Assembly: GCA_016795365.1 (NCBI GenBank)
Contig: JAEUHN010000022.1
Span: 19,109-83,108, forward strand
Reading direction: 5' to 3'
DNA from: Verrucomicrobiaceae bacterium
GTDB taxonomy: Bacteria > Verrucomicrobiota > Verrucomicrobiia > Verrucomicrobiales > Verrucomicrobiaceae
DNA: 64,000 bases
The position numbers and the translations under genes are program-made. The notes beneath the pieces were generated by a model that saw only the letters and a list, made by a program, of their open reading frames with translations, searched no databases and was not told where the DNA came from. Positions 28,495-37,162 of the stretch are shown here, in pieces. Every line of letters starts with the position of its first letter. Within the stretch, counting starts at the first letter, position 1.

Positions 28495-29037
28495 TTACTC
28501 CAGTTCGATAAAGTAGCGTGGCAGCGAAGGATCTACCTGTTCGCTATACGCATTGATGCCACCGGCGAGGCACTTGGTTTCGCTGAAACCGTGGCCGATG
28601 AAGTAGGCCGCGATGTCGAGCGACTGTGCGCCCATGTGATCGTAGAAGAGCACGGGCTGGGTCTTGTCCCAGGTGCTGAAGGCTTCCTGGATGAGTTCCT
28701 GAGTGAGCCGTGCGGAGCCGGGAATCTTCACCGCGTCGTGCTCTTCCTGCGTGCGGACATCCAGCACGCGTGCGTTGGGCTTGTCCTTCCACTCGGCGAA
28801 CTCGGCGGGGCTGAGCTGAATCTTTGCATCGGCATCGTGGCTGGATTGGATATGCGCGATGGCTTCCTCGACAGGGATGTTCTCATTGCGCGCGCAGACA
28901 CCGGCCAGCGTCTCGTTCGGGCTGAAGCCGCAGCTCTTGCAGCCGCCGATGTGGTAGCGGGCAAACAGGGCACGTTGCGCGCCGGGGTAGGCTTGCAGCA
29001 GTTCGCCCATGGTAGTGTCGCCTGAGAGTGGGGTCAT
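28495..29037 (-). CDS. CxxC redox-disulfide domain fused to a cysteine-less rhodanese
   Basis: A 180-residue protein. Residues 1-65 form a DUF1858-like domain with GGCKSCGFSPNETL, giving C33 and C36. Residues 75-180 form a rhodanese fold (RVLDVRTQEEHDAVKIPGSAR, then the active-site loop). In active rhodaneses the loop after the VLFY strand starts with cysteine; here it reads DHMGAQS (D133 in the cysteine position), so persulfide transfer by this domain is unlikely. Upstream of the NifU-like and sufT genes, it may deliver or sense sulfur or redox state using the CxxC (inference). The ATG at 29037 was chosen over the GTG three codons earlier. Confidence 0.8.
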   Translation of the reverse strand: MTPLSGDTTMGELLQAYPGAQRALFARYHIGGCKSCGFSPNETLAGVCARNENIPVEEAIAHIQSSHDADAKIQLSPAEFAEWKDKPNARVLDVRTQEEHDAVKIPGSARLTQELIQEAFSTWDKTQPVLFYDHMGAQSLDIAAYFIGHGFSETKCLAGGINAYSEQVDPSLPRYFIELE

Positions 29038-29134
29038 GGGGCGCACGGTAGGGGGGAGGGGAGCAGTTACAAGTTTCGGGTTTGAACTTTCCCGCTAGAT
29101 TGGCGTGCTTCCGGCCACTCCTCCTTTCTTTCCC

Positions 29135-29956
29135 ATGAGCGAACCTCGAATTCCTGTGCTCCCCACGCTGATGACAGCGGGCAACATGCTGTGCGGCTTT
29201 GTGGCCATCCTTCAAATCTTCGACGGCCGACATTTGGCGGAGGTCAGCCACTATCACAATGCGATCCTGCTCATCCTGGCGGCCTGTTTGTTCGATGCGC
29301 TTGATGGACGGGTGGCAAGGTTCTCGGGCACCGAGTCGGCGTTTGGTCGCGAGTTTGATTCCATCGCAGACATCGTCTCGTTTGGCGTCGCTCCGGCGCT
29401 GCTGGTGCATGACATCGTGCTTAAGGACCTCAATACGCCCAAAGGTCTCGGCTGGTTCATCTCGTGCCTCTACCTCGTTTGCGGCGGCATTCGACTCGCT
29501 CGCTTCAACTGCCTGGCCACGATGGACACCAAGAGCAGCAGCAAGAACTTCTCCGGCTGCCCCATCCCTGCCGCAGCAGGTGTGATCTCGTCATTGACCC
29601 TGCTGGTCATCTGGCTGGACAGCAATGAGCGCGAGATCGGCAACTGGAAGTATGCGCTCGCCGCGCTGATGGTCATGCTCTCGCTCATCATGATCAGCAC
29701 GCTGGAGTATCCCAGCTTCAAGAGCGTGAACTGGCGCACGCGTCGCTCGATCAATTGGGTGCTCGCAGCGATCACCCTGATGGTGCTCACCGTCATGTTC
29801 TGGCAGTGGATGCCGGCAGTGATTTTTGTCAGCTACCTGCTCTACGGCCTCGTTCGTCCGTGGATCTCGCGCAAATGGCAGCAGGAGATCGAGGAGGAGG
29901 CGCCGGAGGAACTAGAGGACAATGGCGACACCTCCGATCCTGCGGCGAAGATTTAG
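29135..29956 (+). CDS. pssA: CDP-diacylglycerol-serine O-phosphatidyltransferase
   Basis: A membrane phospholipid synthase of 273 residues that makes phosphatidylserine from CDP-diacylglycerol and serine. The CDP-alcohol phosphotransferase signature is complete: DALDGRVARFSGTESAFGREFDSIAD near residue 56, fitting Dx2DGx2ARx8Gx3Dx3D. About seven hydrophobic segments follow. The acidic C-terminal tail (EIEEEAPEELEDNGD) is cytoplasmic. It is divergent from the Fe-S operon. Confidence 0.93.
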   Translation: MSEPRIPVLPTLMTAGNMLCGFVAILQIFDGRHLAEVSHYHNAILLILAACLFDALDGRVARFSGTESAFGREFDSIADIVSFGVAPALLVHDIVLKDLNTPKGLGWFISCLYLVCGGIRLARFNCLATMDTKSSSKNFSGCPIPAAAGVISSLTLLVIWLDSNEREIGNWKYALAALMVMLSLIMISTLEYPSFKSVNWRTRRSINWVLAAITLMVLTVMFWQWMPAVIFVSYLLYGLVRPWISRKWQQEIEEEAPEELEDNGDTSDPAAKI

Positions 29957-30021
29957 TGTGCCATTCGTGCTCAAGGCTTGCGTGTCTCATGCGTGCTCGC
30001 TAGAAGCCTGCGCACCTCTCC

Positions 30022-31242
30022 ATGCCTGATTTCTACCAGCACGCGCGCCTGCCGACGTTGCATCACCTCGCCGACAGCGACGTGATGGCGCGCGAGGCAG
30101 AGCTGGCGGAGTGGAGCAAGAACAAGGCGATTGTGCTCCTGCTCCCGGCTTTGTATTCCGAGTTCAACGCCACCGCACTCCCGCGTATGATGCGTGAGAT
30201 TTCGGGCGTGCCGTATGTGAGCGAAGTGGTGCTCACCGTGAACCAGGCGAGCGCGGAGCAGATCGACAAGGCGCGTTCCCAGGTCGCTCATCTGCTGGGC
30301 GACAAACCTTTCACCCTGCTCTGGAACGATGGCCCTGCGCTCCAGGACGTGCATCGTCAGCTCGAGGCCCGTGGTCTGCCCGACTTCCGGCACGGTAAAG
30401 GGTCCAATATCTGGATGGGCGTGGCGCATCTCAAAGCGCGCGGCACACCGCTCACCGTCGCCAGTCACGACACCGACATCCTCAGCTACGAGCGCGGTAT
30501 GTTGTGGCGTCTCTGCTACCCCGTCGCGCATCCCGACATGCCTTACCAGTTCGCTAAAGGTTACTACGGACGCGTGGGCGAACGCCTCTATGGACGCATG
30601 ACGCGGCTCATGATTTTCCCGCTCATCCAGGCCTTCATCTCCGTGATGGGCAACAGCCCGCTACTCGATCATCTGGAAGGTTTTCGCTATCCGCTCAGCG
30701 GTGAGTTTTGTGCCGACCTCGATGCCCTCAGCGCCGTCTCCATGCCGTCTGGCTGGGGCTTGGAAGTCTGCCTGCTCAGCGAGATGTTCCGCACGCTCAA
30801 ACCCGAGCGCATGTGTCAGGTGGATCTCGGCTCCAACTTCGAGCACCGCCATCGCACCGTCTCCAACACACCCGCTACTGCCGCTGCGGCCGAAGGCTTG
30901 ATCGACTCCGCGATCGAGGTCAGCCGCACCCTTGCCAATCACCTTCTCCGCGAAAAGAAGGTCACCACCACCATCCTCGATCAGGTCCAGCAGCGCTACG
31001 TCGAGCTGGCCAATCAATGGGTGCCCCGCTACCAGCATGACGCCATGCTCAATGGCCTCCGCTACGATGTGGAAGACGAGCAGAACGCCGTGCAGGTCTT
31101 CGTCGAGGCTCTTCGCCAAGCTTTCGGCAGCAATGGCCAAAGCGTCCACGCCCTCCAGTGCGTCGAGCGCCCCGCCTGTGGTCCGATCATCGACCAAGAT
31201 CCCGCTCTGCGTGAGGCTCTGGTCGCTGCGGCGATTCGCTAA
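30022..31242 (+). CDS. GT-A glycosyltransferase, glucosyl-3-phosphoglycerate synthase-like
   Basis: A 406-residue retaining GT-A enzyme resembling family GT81 (GpgS). After AIVLLLPALYSEF (about 37) comes GKGSNIWMGV (about 128), then the metal motif SHDTDILSYERG (DTD, about 150), YYGRVGERLYGRMTRL and YPLSGEFCADLDAL, all in the order seen in GpgS/MgpS. The product in that family is glucosyl- or mannosyl-3-phosphoglycerate, a precursor of compatible solutes. No matching phosphatase gene (gpgP) is visible, so the product remains inferred. Confidence 0.65.
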   Translation: MPDFYQHARLPTLHHLADSDVMAREAELAEWSKNKAIVLLLPALYSEFNATALPRMMREISGVPYVSEVVLTVNQASAEQIDKARSQVAHLLGDKPFTLLWNDGPALQDVHRQLEARGLPDFRHGKGSNIWMGVAHLKARGTPLTVASHDTDILSYERGMLWRLCYPVAHPDMPYQFAKGYYGRVGERLYGRMTRLMIFPLIQAFISVMGNSPLLDHLEGFRYPLSGEFCADLDALSAVSMPSGWGLEVCLLSEMFRTLKPERMCQVDLGSNFEHRHRTVSNTPATAAAAEGLIDSAIEVSRTLANHLLREKKVTTTILDQVQQRYVELANQWVPRYQHDAMLNGLRYDVEDEQNAVQVFVEALRQAFGSNGQSVHALQCVERPACGPIIDQDPALREALVAAAIR

Positions 31243-31290
31243 CTCACGGCTTTCACCCTTCCGTCTTCATACTTCATCCTTAAAGCGAAG

Positions 31291-31364
31291 TGGTTGCCCT
31301 CCAAGGACTCGAACCTTGAACGAGAGATTCAGAATCTCCTGTGTTACCATTACACCAAAGGGCA
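31291..31364 (-). tRNA. tRNA-Gln (anticodon CTG)
   Basis: Folds as a standard cloverleaf on the minus strand: a 7-bp acceptor stem TGCCCTT/GAGGGCA, D-arm GTGT/ACAC, anticodon stem GGAGA/TCTCT around loop TTCTGAA (anticodon CTG), T-arm CAAGG/CCTTG with loop TTCGAGT, and an encoded CCA end (31291-31293). Confidence 0.95.
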
Positions 31365-31534
31365 GTTGGCGGATGCGGGCGAGATCAATAGCCGCATCGG
31401 GCGCGGTGTCAAACTACGGGTGCGCTCCGGTGGCTGGAAGTGATTCGTGAGCGCAGGACGACGATGCAGGGTCTGCGAGTTCAAATCATCACTCGTCGCG
31501 TGAATACGTGGCGGGCGGAATCCGTCGATGCGCC

Positions 31535-32458
31535 ATGCCCTTGCCCTCCTATTCACCTGTTCGGTTGGATGCTGCTCCGGTTTATGTGATCAGCAGCACC
31601 CCTGGGAAAAGCTTGACGAGATCTGCGCCCAGGGTGCCGCGTAAGCCGCAGGGGATCGCAGCGGCGGGGCGAGATTCGTCGTCTTCGATGGCCACGGGAT
31701 TGTCTGCAGCCACAGTGGCGCTTGTTTTGGTGGTCGTGTTTGTGGTGTGGAAGTGGCAGCAGGCCAGCACGGCGGCCGAAGCGGAGCATCGTCGGGCGGA
31801 GATTTCCTGGGCCTTCGCCGATGAGGTGCTACGCGATCTGAACGGATTGCGGAATGATGCCAGCCGGCTCGACGCCGAGCGCAAGGCCTTGCTGAAAGCC
31901 CTCGATCAGGCCCAGCGGAATGGAATTGCTCTCGAAGCGGATCTCACCGTCTGGCAGCGCACGCATCAGCAGTTGCAAAACGAATCCACCCAGGCTCTCA
32001 CACAGTGGTCCAGCTACAGTGAAAAGCTTCAGCAATCCCTCGGCAGCACGCAAAACCAGCTCCAGCAGACCAGCACGGTGCTCGAACAGGAAAGGCAGAC
32101 GGCAGCCCAGAGCATCGCGCAGCTGGACTCTGAGAAGAACGCGATCGCTGAACAGAAGGCCGCCGTGGAACGCGAGGCTGATGCCCTCGATCGGAAGGCG
32201 CGCGATCTGAGCAGTGAGAACAGCTCCTTGCACAACGACAACGCCTCCCTGCGCAGCGATCTCAGCAGTGCGCGCAGCAGTGTCAGTTCGCTCGAAAGCC
32301 GCAACGCCCAGTTGTGCAGCGAGATCAACTGCCTCAACGGCACCATCAGTTCCCTGCACAGCCGCATCAGTTGTCTCGAGAGCGAGTTGAGTCGCGCTCG
32401 TTCCGATAGCAGCAATAGCAATGGTGGAGACGGCGAGCATCATCGGGGACGTCGCTGA
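31535..32458 (+). CDS. Single-pass membrane coiled-coil protein, function unknown
   Basis: A 307-residue protein. A Pro/Arg-rich N-terminus of about 50 residues precedes one transmembrane helix (ATVALVLVVVFVVWKW), and the rest is a long coiled coil: heptads of L, Q and E to about residue 200, then Ser/Asn-rich heptads (SSLHNDNASLRSDLSSARS) to the C-terminus. The start is set at the ATG at 31535; a GTG 27 bases earlier is possible. It could be a structural cell-envelope protein, but nothing shows the partner. Confidence 0.65.
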   Translation: MPLPSYSPVRLDAAPVYVISSTPGKSLTRSAPRVPRKPQGIAAAGRDSSSSMATGLSAATVALVLVVVFVVWKWQQASTAAEAEHRRAEISWAFADEVLRDLNGLRNDASRLDAERKALLKALDQAQRNGIALEADLTVWQRTHQQLQNESTQALTQWSSYSEKLQQSLGSTQNQLQQTSTVLEQERQTAAQSIAQLDSEKNAIAEQKAAVEREADALDRKARDLSSENSSLHNDNASLRSDLSSARSSVSSLESRNAQLCSEINCLNGTISSLHSRISCLESELSRARSDSSNSNGGDGEHHRGRR

Positions 32459-32540
32459 GACCGGGGCAAATCTTGGGGCTTTCATCCTTCAGCATTCCCC
32501 TTTGACCCTCGCGCATTTCTCGAAACCATGCGCACTCTCC

Positions 32541-33431
32541 ATGACCGACCTCTCCCGCACCAGCGGCATCGTGCTGCATCCCGCCTCTCTGCCGGGACGC
32601 TTTGGCGTGGGTGAATTTGGCCCCGAGGCCCATCGCTGGCTTGAGTGTCTCTCGCGCATGGGACAGTCCATCTGGCATCTCAACGTGGCGGACTCCGCCT
32701 TTCCTGTTCAGATCGGCAGCGCCGGAAATCCCCTGCTGCTTAGCTTCGATGCGTTGCGCAATGATGGAGTCCTGCAGCCTTCCGATCTCGCCATGCTGCC
32801 GGCTTTCAATGATGAGCGAATCGATGCGGCTCCGGTGATCGAAGTGCGCACAGCCTTCCTTCGACTCGCCGCTCGTCGATTCCTTGGCCAGGCCAATGCC
32901 AGCCCGCTGCTGCATCATGCATTTGAGCGCTTCTGCGAAGCGGCCGTGCAGTGGCTTGATGACCATGCCCTGAGTGCTGCGCTCAAGACGGCGGCGGACC
33001 TCGAAGAATGGCAAGGCTCGTGCGATCTCTCCACGATGGATGCCGACACGATCACTCGCCTGCGTGACGAGTTCAGCCATGAGATCGACGAGCAGAAGGC
33101 GCTCCAGTTCTTGTTCTTCCGGCAATGGCATCGCCTTCGTGCCAGCGCGCACGATCTGGGCATTCGAGTGCTCGTGGATGCTGATGATGCCACGCATCGG
33201 ATCGGCGATGTGGTGGAGGGTCGCGATCAAATGATCACCATGGAAGCATCTGCTGGGTGGACTGGCATTGAGGCCGCCTGGCACTCTGAATCTTCCATCG
33301 TGCTCTGCCCAGCGCAGGCGATGTTTGAGAACATCACGCCCGCATCTGGCTGGAGGTTTACGTGGGAGCAGTTCACGCCCGAGAAGCAGCTTCGACTGCG
33401 CACGCTCACCGCGAAGACGGGAAGACTGTAA
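32541..33431 (+). CDS. Core-deleted 4-alpha-glucanotransferase (GH77) relative
   Basis: A 296-residue protein. Residues 6-210 match the N-terminal part of MalQ: SGIVLHPASLPGRFGVGEFGPEAHRWLE, GQSIWHL, GNPLLLSFDAL, WLDDHALSAALK and LQFLFFRQWHRLRASAHDLGIR. Residues 250-296 match the MalQ C-terminal end (SSIVLCPAQAMFE, SGWRFTWEQFTPEKQLRLR). The stretch between, about 200 residues containing the catalytic Asp-Glu-Asp of the barrel, is missing, and the Tyr-bearing substrate loop at residues 48-60 is shortened. The reading frame is open with normal codon use and no frameshift, so it looks maintained rather than decaying. It cannot be a glucanotransferase; a binding or structural role is possible. 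Confidence 0.8.
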   Translation: MTDLSRTSGIVLHPASLPGRFGVGEFGPEAHRWLECLSRMGQSIWHLNVADSAFPVQIGSAGNPLLLSFDALRNDGVLQPSDLAMLPAFNDERIDAAPVIEVRTAFLRLAARRFLGQANASPLLHHAFERFCEAAVQWLDDHALSAALKTAADLEEWQGSCDLSTMDADTITRLRDEFSHEIDEQKALQFLFFRQWHRLRASAHDLGIRVLVDADDATHRIGDVVEGRDQMITMEASAGWTGIEAAWHSESSIVLCPAQAMFENITPASGWRFTWEQFTPEKQLRLRTLTAKTGRL

Positions 33432-33461
33432 GAACGAGCGCGTCGCGGATGTTGAAGCGCC

Positions 33462-35045
33462 ATGCTCGTTCGCCTCGCTCTCCTTTGTCTCGCCATCGTC
33501 TCCGTCGCCACTGCCGCCGACCGGCCAAACTTCGTCTTCATCCTCTGTGATGACCTGGGATATGGCGATGTGAAGTGCAACAACCCTGAGGGCAAGATCG
33601 CCACGCCACACATGGATGCGATCGCCGCTCGGGGCATGAGATTCACGGATGCGCATTCATCGTCCGCCGTGTGCAGCCCCACGCGCTACGGCGTGATGAC
33701 TGGGCGCTACAACTGGCGCACAAAACTCCAGAGCGGCGTGCTCGGTGGTCTCAGTCCGCGCCTCATCGAGGAGGGGCGCATGACCGTTGCTGCGATGCTC
33801 AAGGCGCAGGGCTACAAGACGGCTGCCGTCGGCAAGTGGCACCTCGGCATGGACTGGGTGAAGCACGCAGGCAAGGATGTGGCCGAACTGAACATCGAGG
33901 CCGCCAACCAGGTGAACAACGTGGACTTTACCAAGCCCGCCACGAACACGCCCACCGCCGTCGGCTTTGACTACTACTTCGGCATCAGTGCCAGCCTGGA
34001 CATGGTGCCATACTGCTTCATCGAAAACGATCGCGTCACGGAGCTGCCAACCGCCACGATGTCGTTGCTCATGAACGCAACCCCCGGCAAGAACGGCACC
34101 ACACGCGAGGGTCCGGGCGTCCCAGGATTCAAAGGCGAAGACGTGCTGCCCACGTTGACGAAGAAAGCCATCGAAGTCATCGGCAAGCACGCCGCCGCGA
34201 AGGAGAACTTCTTCCTCTACCTGCCGCTGAACTCACCACACACGCCGATCCTTCCCAGCAAGGAATGGCAGGGCAAAAGCGGCATTAGCCTGTATGCGGA
34301 CTTCGTGATGCAGACGGACGATGCCATCGGTCAGATCGTGAAGGCGCTCGAAGCGGGCGGCATAGGGGACAACACCGTGGTCGTCGTCACCAGCGACAAT
34401 GGCTGCTCACCTAGCGCCGACTTCAAGCAGCTCGCCGAGCACGGTCACAACCCGAGCTATGTCTTCCGTGGCAACAAGGCGGACATCTTCGACGGCGGCC
34501 ATCGTGTGCCCTTCCTCGTCCAGTGGCCCGCGCAGGTGAAAGGCGGCACGACTTACGATCATCCGGTGTGCCTGCTCGACTTCATGGCCACCGCTGCCGA
34601 CATCACCGGCACGAAGATTCCCGACAACGCCGCCGAAGACAGCGTGAGCTTCCTGCCCGCACTCAAGGGCAAAAACGAGCCCGTCCGCGAAGCAATCGTG
34701 CATCACTCGATCAATGGCTCGTTCTCGATTCGGCAGGCCAACTGGAAGCTCGAACTCTGCCCCGACTCCGGCGGCTGGAGCGATCCACGTCCCGGCGGTG
34801 GCGGCAAAGGGAAAGGCAAGGGCAAGAAAGGACCTGCCACACCAGCGCCCGCGCTCGCTCCCCTTCAGCTCTATGATTTGAGCCAGGACATTGGCGAGAA
34901 GACCAACGTGCAGGCCGAGCACCCTGAGATTGTCGAGCGCCTCAGCAAGCTCCTGGAGAAGTATGTCGCCGATGGCCGCAGCACTCCCGGCGCTCCTCAG
35001 AAAAACACCGTCGATCCCAATATCTGGAAGTATTCGCGGAAGTAG
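33462..35045 (+). CDS. Type I sulfatase, secreted
   Basis: A 527-residue arylsulfatase-family enzyme with a signal peptide (MLVRLALLCLAIVSVATA). The metal site starts at FVFILCDDLGYGDV (D residues near 30). The modification motif CSPTR near residue 71 carries the cysteine that becomes formylglycine, followed by GVMTGRYNWR. VGKWHLGM (about 123) and TSDNGCSP (about 310) are further active-site blocks. A GKGKGKGKKG linker near residue 446 is a family-atypical low-complexity insert. It probably acts in the periplasm or outside on sulfated polysaccharides. Confidence 0.93.
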   Translation: MLVRLALLCLAIVSVATAADRPNFVFILCDDLGYGDVKCNNPEGKIATPHMDAIAARGMRFTDAHSSSAVCSPTRYGVMTGRYNWRTKLQSGVLGGLSPRLIEEGRMTVAAMLKAQGYKTAAVGKWHLGMDWVKHAGKDVAELNIEAANQVNNVDFTKPATNTPTAVGFDYYFGISASLDMVPYCFIENDRVTELPTATMSLLMNATPGKNGTTREGPGVPGFKGEDVLPTLTKKAIEVIGKHAAAKENFFLYLPLNSPHTPILPSKEWQGKSGISLYADFVMQTDDAIGQIVKALEAGGIGDNTVVVVTSDNGCSPSADFKQLAEHGHNPSYVFRGNKADIFDGGHRVPFLVQWPAQVKGGTTYDHPVCLLDFMATAADITGTKIPDNAAEDSVSFLPALKGKNEPVREAIVHHSINGSFSIRQANWKLELCPDSGGWSDPRPGGGGKGKGKGKKGPATPAPALAPLQLYDLSQDIGEKTNVQAEHPEIVERLSKLLEKYVADGRSTPGAPQKNTVDPNIWKYSRK

Positions 35046-35053
35046 CGACCTGA

Positions 35054-35455
35054 TCAGAACTTGATGGCCCGGCTTACGCCATTGAGCACATCAAACAAGG
35101 GCTGGATCAAAGCCGAGCCCACGAGGTGCATCTGCACAACCATCAGCACGAGACAGATCATCACCGCCGTGAGCGCGTGAAGATGATTTTTGGTCTTCAG
35201 CCCCAGCACACCCGCTGCAAGAGGTAGAACCGCCGAGCAAACAGCAAGCGCGAACCGATACTTGAAAACCCACGGCGCATCGCAAGATGCCACTGCCAGC
35301 TTGCCATAAACCGTGTCCTCGACCTGAAACAACCGCATGACAATCAGCGCGTTGTAGGTCGCCAGCACGAGGCTGAACATGATCGTCACGGCACGAACGC
35401 CAGTGGCGAGTTGATTGAATTCGGCGCGAAGGTCGGGGGAGGATTCGTCAGACAT
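35054..35455 (-). CDS. Small membrane protein, function unknown
   Basis: A 133-residue protein with an acidic start (MSDESSPDLRAEFNQLA) and four hydrophobic segments (about 20-40, 65-85, 90-105, 108-125). I recognise no family. It lies 8 bp from the convergent sulfatase stop and is downstream of the mdh terminator on the same strand. The ATG at 35455 is used. Confidence 0.6.
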   Translation of the reverse strand: MSDESSPDLRAEFNQLATGVRAVTIMFSLVLATYNALIVMRLFQVEDTVYGKLAVASCDAPWVFKYRFALAVCSAVLPLAAGVLGLKTKNHLHALTAVMICLVLMVVQMHLVGSALIQPLFDVLNGVSRAIKF

Positions 35456-35540
35456 GGATCGATGACACACAATCGCCACTGACGAGTCAATGCTTGGCGT
35501 CGGGGCTGTCGAGATTGTAATGCGACGCCCTCCACCAACA

Positions 35541-35576
35541 AAAAGCCCACACCGCTGCGAGAGCGATGTGGGCTTC
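35541..35576 (-). terminator. Rho-independent terminator of mdh
   Basis: On the minus strand AAGCCCACA, then a small internal stem (TCGCT/AGCGG) and TGTGGGCTT followed by TTT. It lies 18 bp after the mdh stop, and the T run is on the mdh side. Confidence 0.85.
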
Positions 35577-35593
35577 GAATCGAATTAGAGAAC

Positions 35594-36580
35594 TTAGATC
35601 AGGCCCAGCGCCTGCACGGCAGCGCGCTCTTCCTTCAGCTCGTTCTCTGTCACATTGATCTTGGACTGCGAGAACTCATTCACCGGCACGCCCTGCACGA
35701 TCTCCCACTTGCCGCCTGCGGCCTTGATCGGGTAGGAGAACATGAGGCCCTCAGCAATGCCGTAGCTGCCATCAGAGCACACGGCCACGCTGGTGAAGTC
35801 GCCAGCCGGTGTGCCGAGCGCGAGGCTGCGCACGGTGTCGCAGGCGGCGTTTGCAGCGGAGGCGGCGGAGCTGAGGCCGCGGGCCTTGATGATCGCTGCG
35901 CCGCGCTGCTGCACGGTGCTGATGAAGTCGCCCTGAAGCCAGGCGCTGTCGGTGATGACATCGGTCGCGGCCTTGCCGCTGATCTTCGTGTTGTAGAAGT
36001 CGGGATACATCGTGGAGCTGTGGTTGCCCCAGATGGCCAGATTGGTCACCTCGGAGACCTGCACGCCCGCCTTCTGCGCGAGCTGAGTCTTGGCGCGGTT
36101 CTCGTCCAGGCGAGTCATGGCGAACCAGCGATCCGCAGGCACGTCCTTCGCGTTGTTCATCGCGATCAGGCAGTTCGTGTTGCAGGGATTGCCAACGACC
36201 AGCACGCGCACATCGCTGGCGGCGTTGTTCTGGATCGCCTTGCCCTGGCCGATGAAGATGTTGCCATTGATCTTGAGCAAGTCGGAGCGCTCCATGCCTG
36301 CCTTGCGCGGCACCGAGCCAACGAGGATCGCCCAGTTCACGCCCTTGAAGCCTTCGTCCAGGCTGGCGGTCGGCGTCACGCTGTGCAGCAGCGGGAAGGC
36401 GCAGTCATCGAGTTCCATGCACACGCCGCCGAGCGCAGGCAGGGCGGGCTCGATTTCGATCAAGCGCAGCGCCACCGGCTGATCCGGGCCGAACAAGGCT
36501 CCCGAAGCGATGCGGAAAAGAAGGGAGTAACCGATTTGTCCGGCAGCTCCGGTGACAGCGACTGTGATGGGCGTTTTCAT
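35594..36580 (-). CDS. mdh: Malate dehydrogenase (NAD-dependent)
   Basis: A TCA-cycle enzyme of 328 residues, the long MDH type (MDH2/cytosolic-like). It has the Rossmann motif [19 protein letters not shown] at the N-terminus, [16 protein letters not shown] near 90, the substrate arginine and aspartate in TRLDENRAK and the catalytic histidine in [12 protein letters not shown] near 188. The ATG at 36580 is used. It is transcribed away from the PadR gene, with a 186-bp shared upstream region. Confidence 0.95.
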   Translation of the reverse strand: MKTPITVAVTGAAGQIGYSLLFRIASGALFGPDQPVALRLIEIEPALPALGGVCMELDDCAFPLLHSVTPTASLDEGFKGVNWAILVGSVPRKAGMERSDLLKINGNIFIGQGKAIQNNAASDVRVLVVGNPCNTNCLIAMNNAKDVPADRWFAMTRLDENRAKTQLAQKAGVQVSEVTNLAIWGNHSSTMYPDFYNTKISGKAATDVITDSAWLQGDFISTVQQRGAAIIKARGLSSAASAANAACDTVRSLALGTPAGDFTSVAVCSDGSYGIAEGLMFSYPIKAAGGKWEIVQGVPVNEFSQSKINVTENELKEERAAVQALGLI

Positions 36581-36694
36581 ACGTGTGAGGATGGGTAAAG
36601 AGAGCGCCGAGTGTGTAGCGATGCCGCCGGGGCGCAACCTGATTCCGTGTGCGAGTTCTGCGGTTTGGGAGGCTCCTGGCCTCGCGCTGCGTCC

Positions 36695-36727
36695 CATGGA
36701 CAGCCTTTGTCCATGATGCGGTCCATG
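36695..36727 (+). promoter_or_regulatory. Candidate PadR operator upstream of efflux operon
   Basis: A perfect dyad CATGGACA-GCCTT-TGTCCATG (36695-36715) is followed 12 bp on by a third half-site GTCCATG (36721-36727). It lies 52-72 bp before the PadR start, inside the mdh-PadR intergenic region. PadR repressors bind short spaced dyads of this kind (family knowledge). The repressor-site link is inferred from proximity. Confidence 0.6.
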
Positions 36728-36766
36728 CTAGACCACCGAATGCAGGAGTGTTAAAAACTCGCACCT

Positions 36767-37078
36767 GTGGACCTAAAGCTCGTCAACCGTGAAATCCTGC
36801 TCTCCTTCTGGAAGGTGCATGTCCTGCACCATGCCGCGGAAGGCGATGTCATTGGACGCTGGATGCTGCAGGAGCTGAAGCACCACGGCTACGACGTGAG
36901 CCCTGGCACGCTCTACCCGCTGCTCAAGCGCATGGAAACCAATGGCTGGCTCACGTCCAAAGCGGACCCGAAGAAGGGTCCGAAGGCTCCGCGCGCCTAC
37001 TCGATCACGAAGGAAGGCCGTGCGGTGCTGAAGATCGTGCGCAAGCAACTGCGCGAGCTGGGTGTGGAAGTTTCGTGA
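36767..37078 (+). CDS. PadR-family transcriptional regulator
   Basis: A 103-residue winged-helix repressor (minimal PadR, no C-terminal dimer helix bundle). HHAAEGDVIGRWMLQELKHHGYDVSPGTLYPLLKRMETNGWL is the PadR helix-turn-helix with the hallmark PGTLYPLL, followed by the wing RAYSITKEGR. The start is the GTG at 36767. It is 84 bp upstream of an RND efflux operon in the same direction, so it is probably the operon's repressor. Confidence 0.88.
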   Translation: MDLKLVNREILLSFWKVHVLHHAAEGDVIGRWMLQELKHHGYDVSPGTLYPLLKRMETNGWLTSKADPKKGPKAPRAYSITKEGRAVLKIVRKQLRELGVEVS

Positions 37079-37162
37079 GCAGAAATCATTTGTGAAAGAC
37101 GGGCGACTCGCTCCCGTCTTTACGGCCCCCGTAATCGACGCCCGTTCTAGTTTCACTCTCGC

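Noticed and set aside
34790..34840. GGC/AAG-rich run in the sulfatase gene as a DNA repeat element
   Set aside because: It is a short in-frame low-complexity linker (GKGKGKGKKG) inside a normal sulfatase, with no copies elsewhere in the window.
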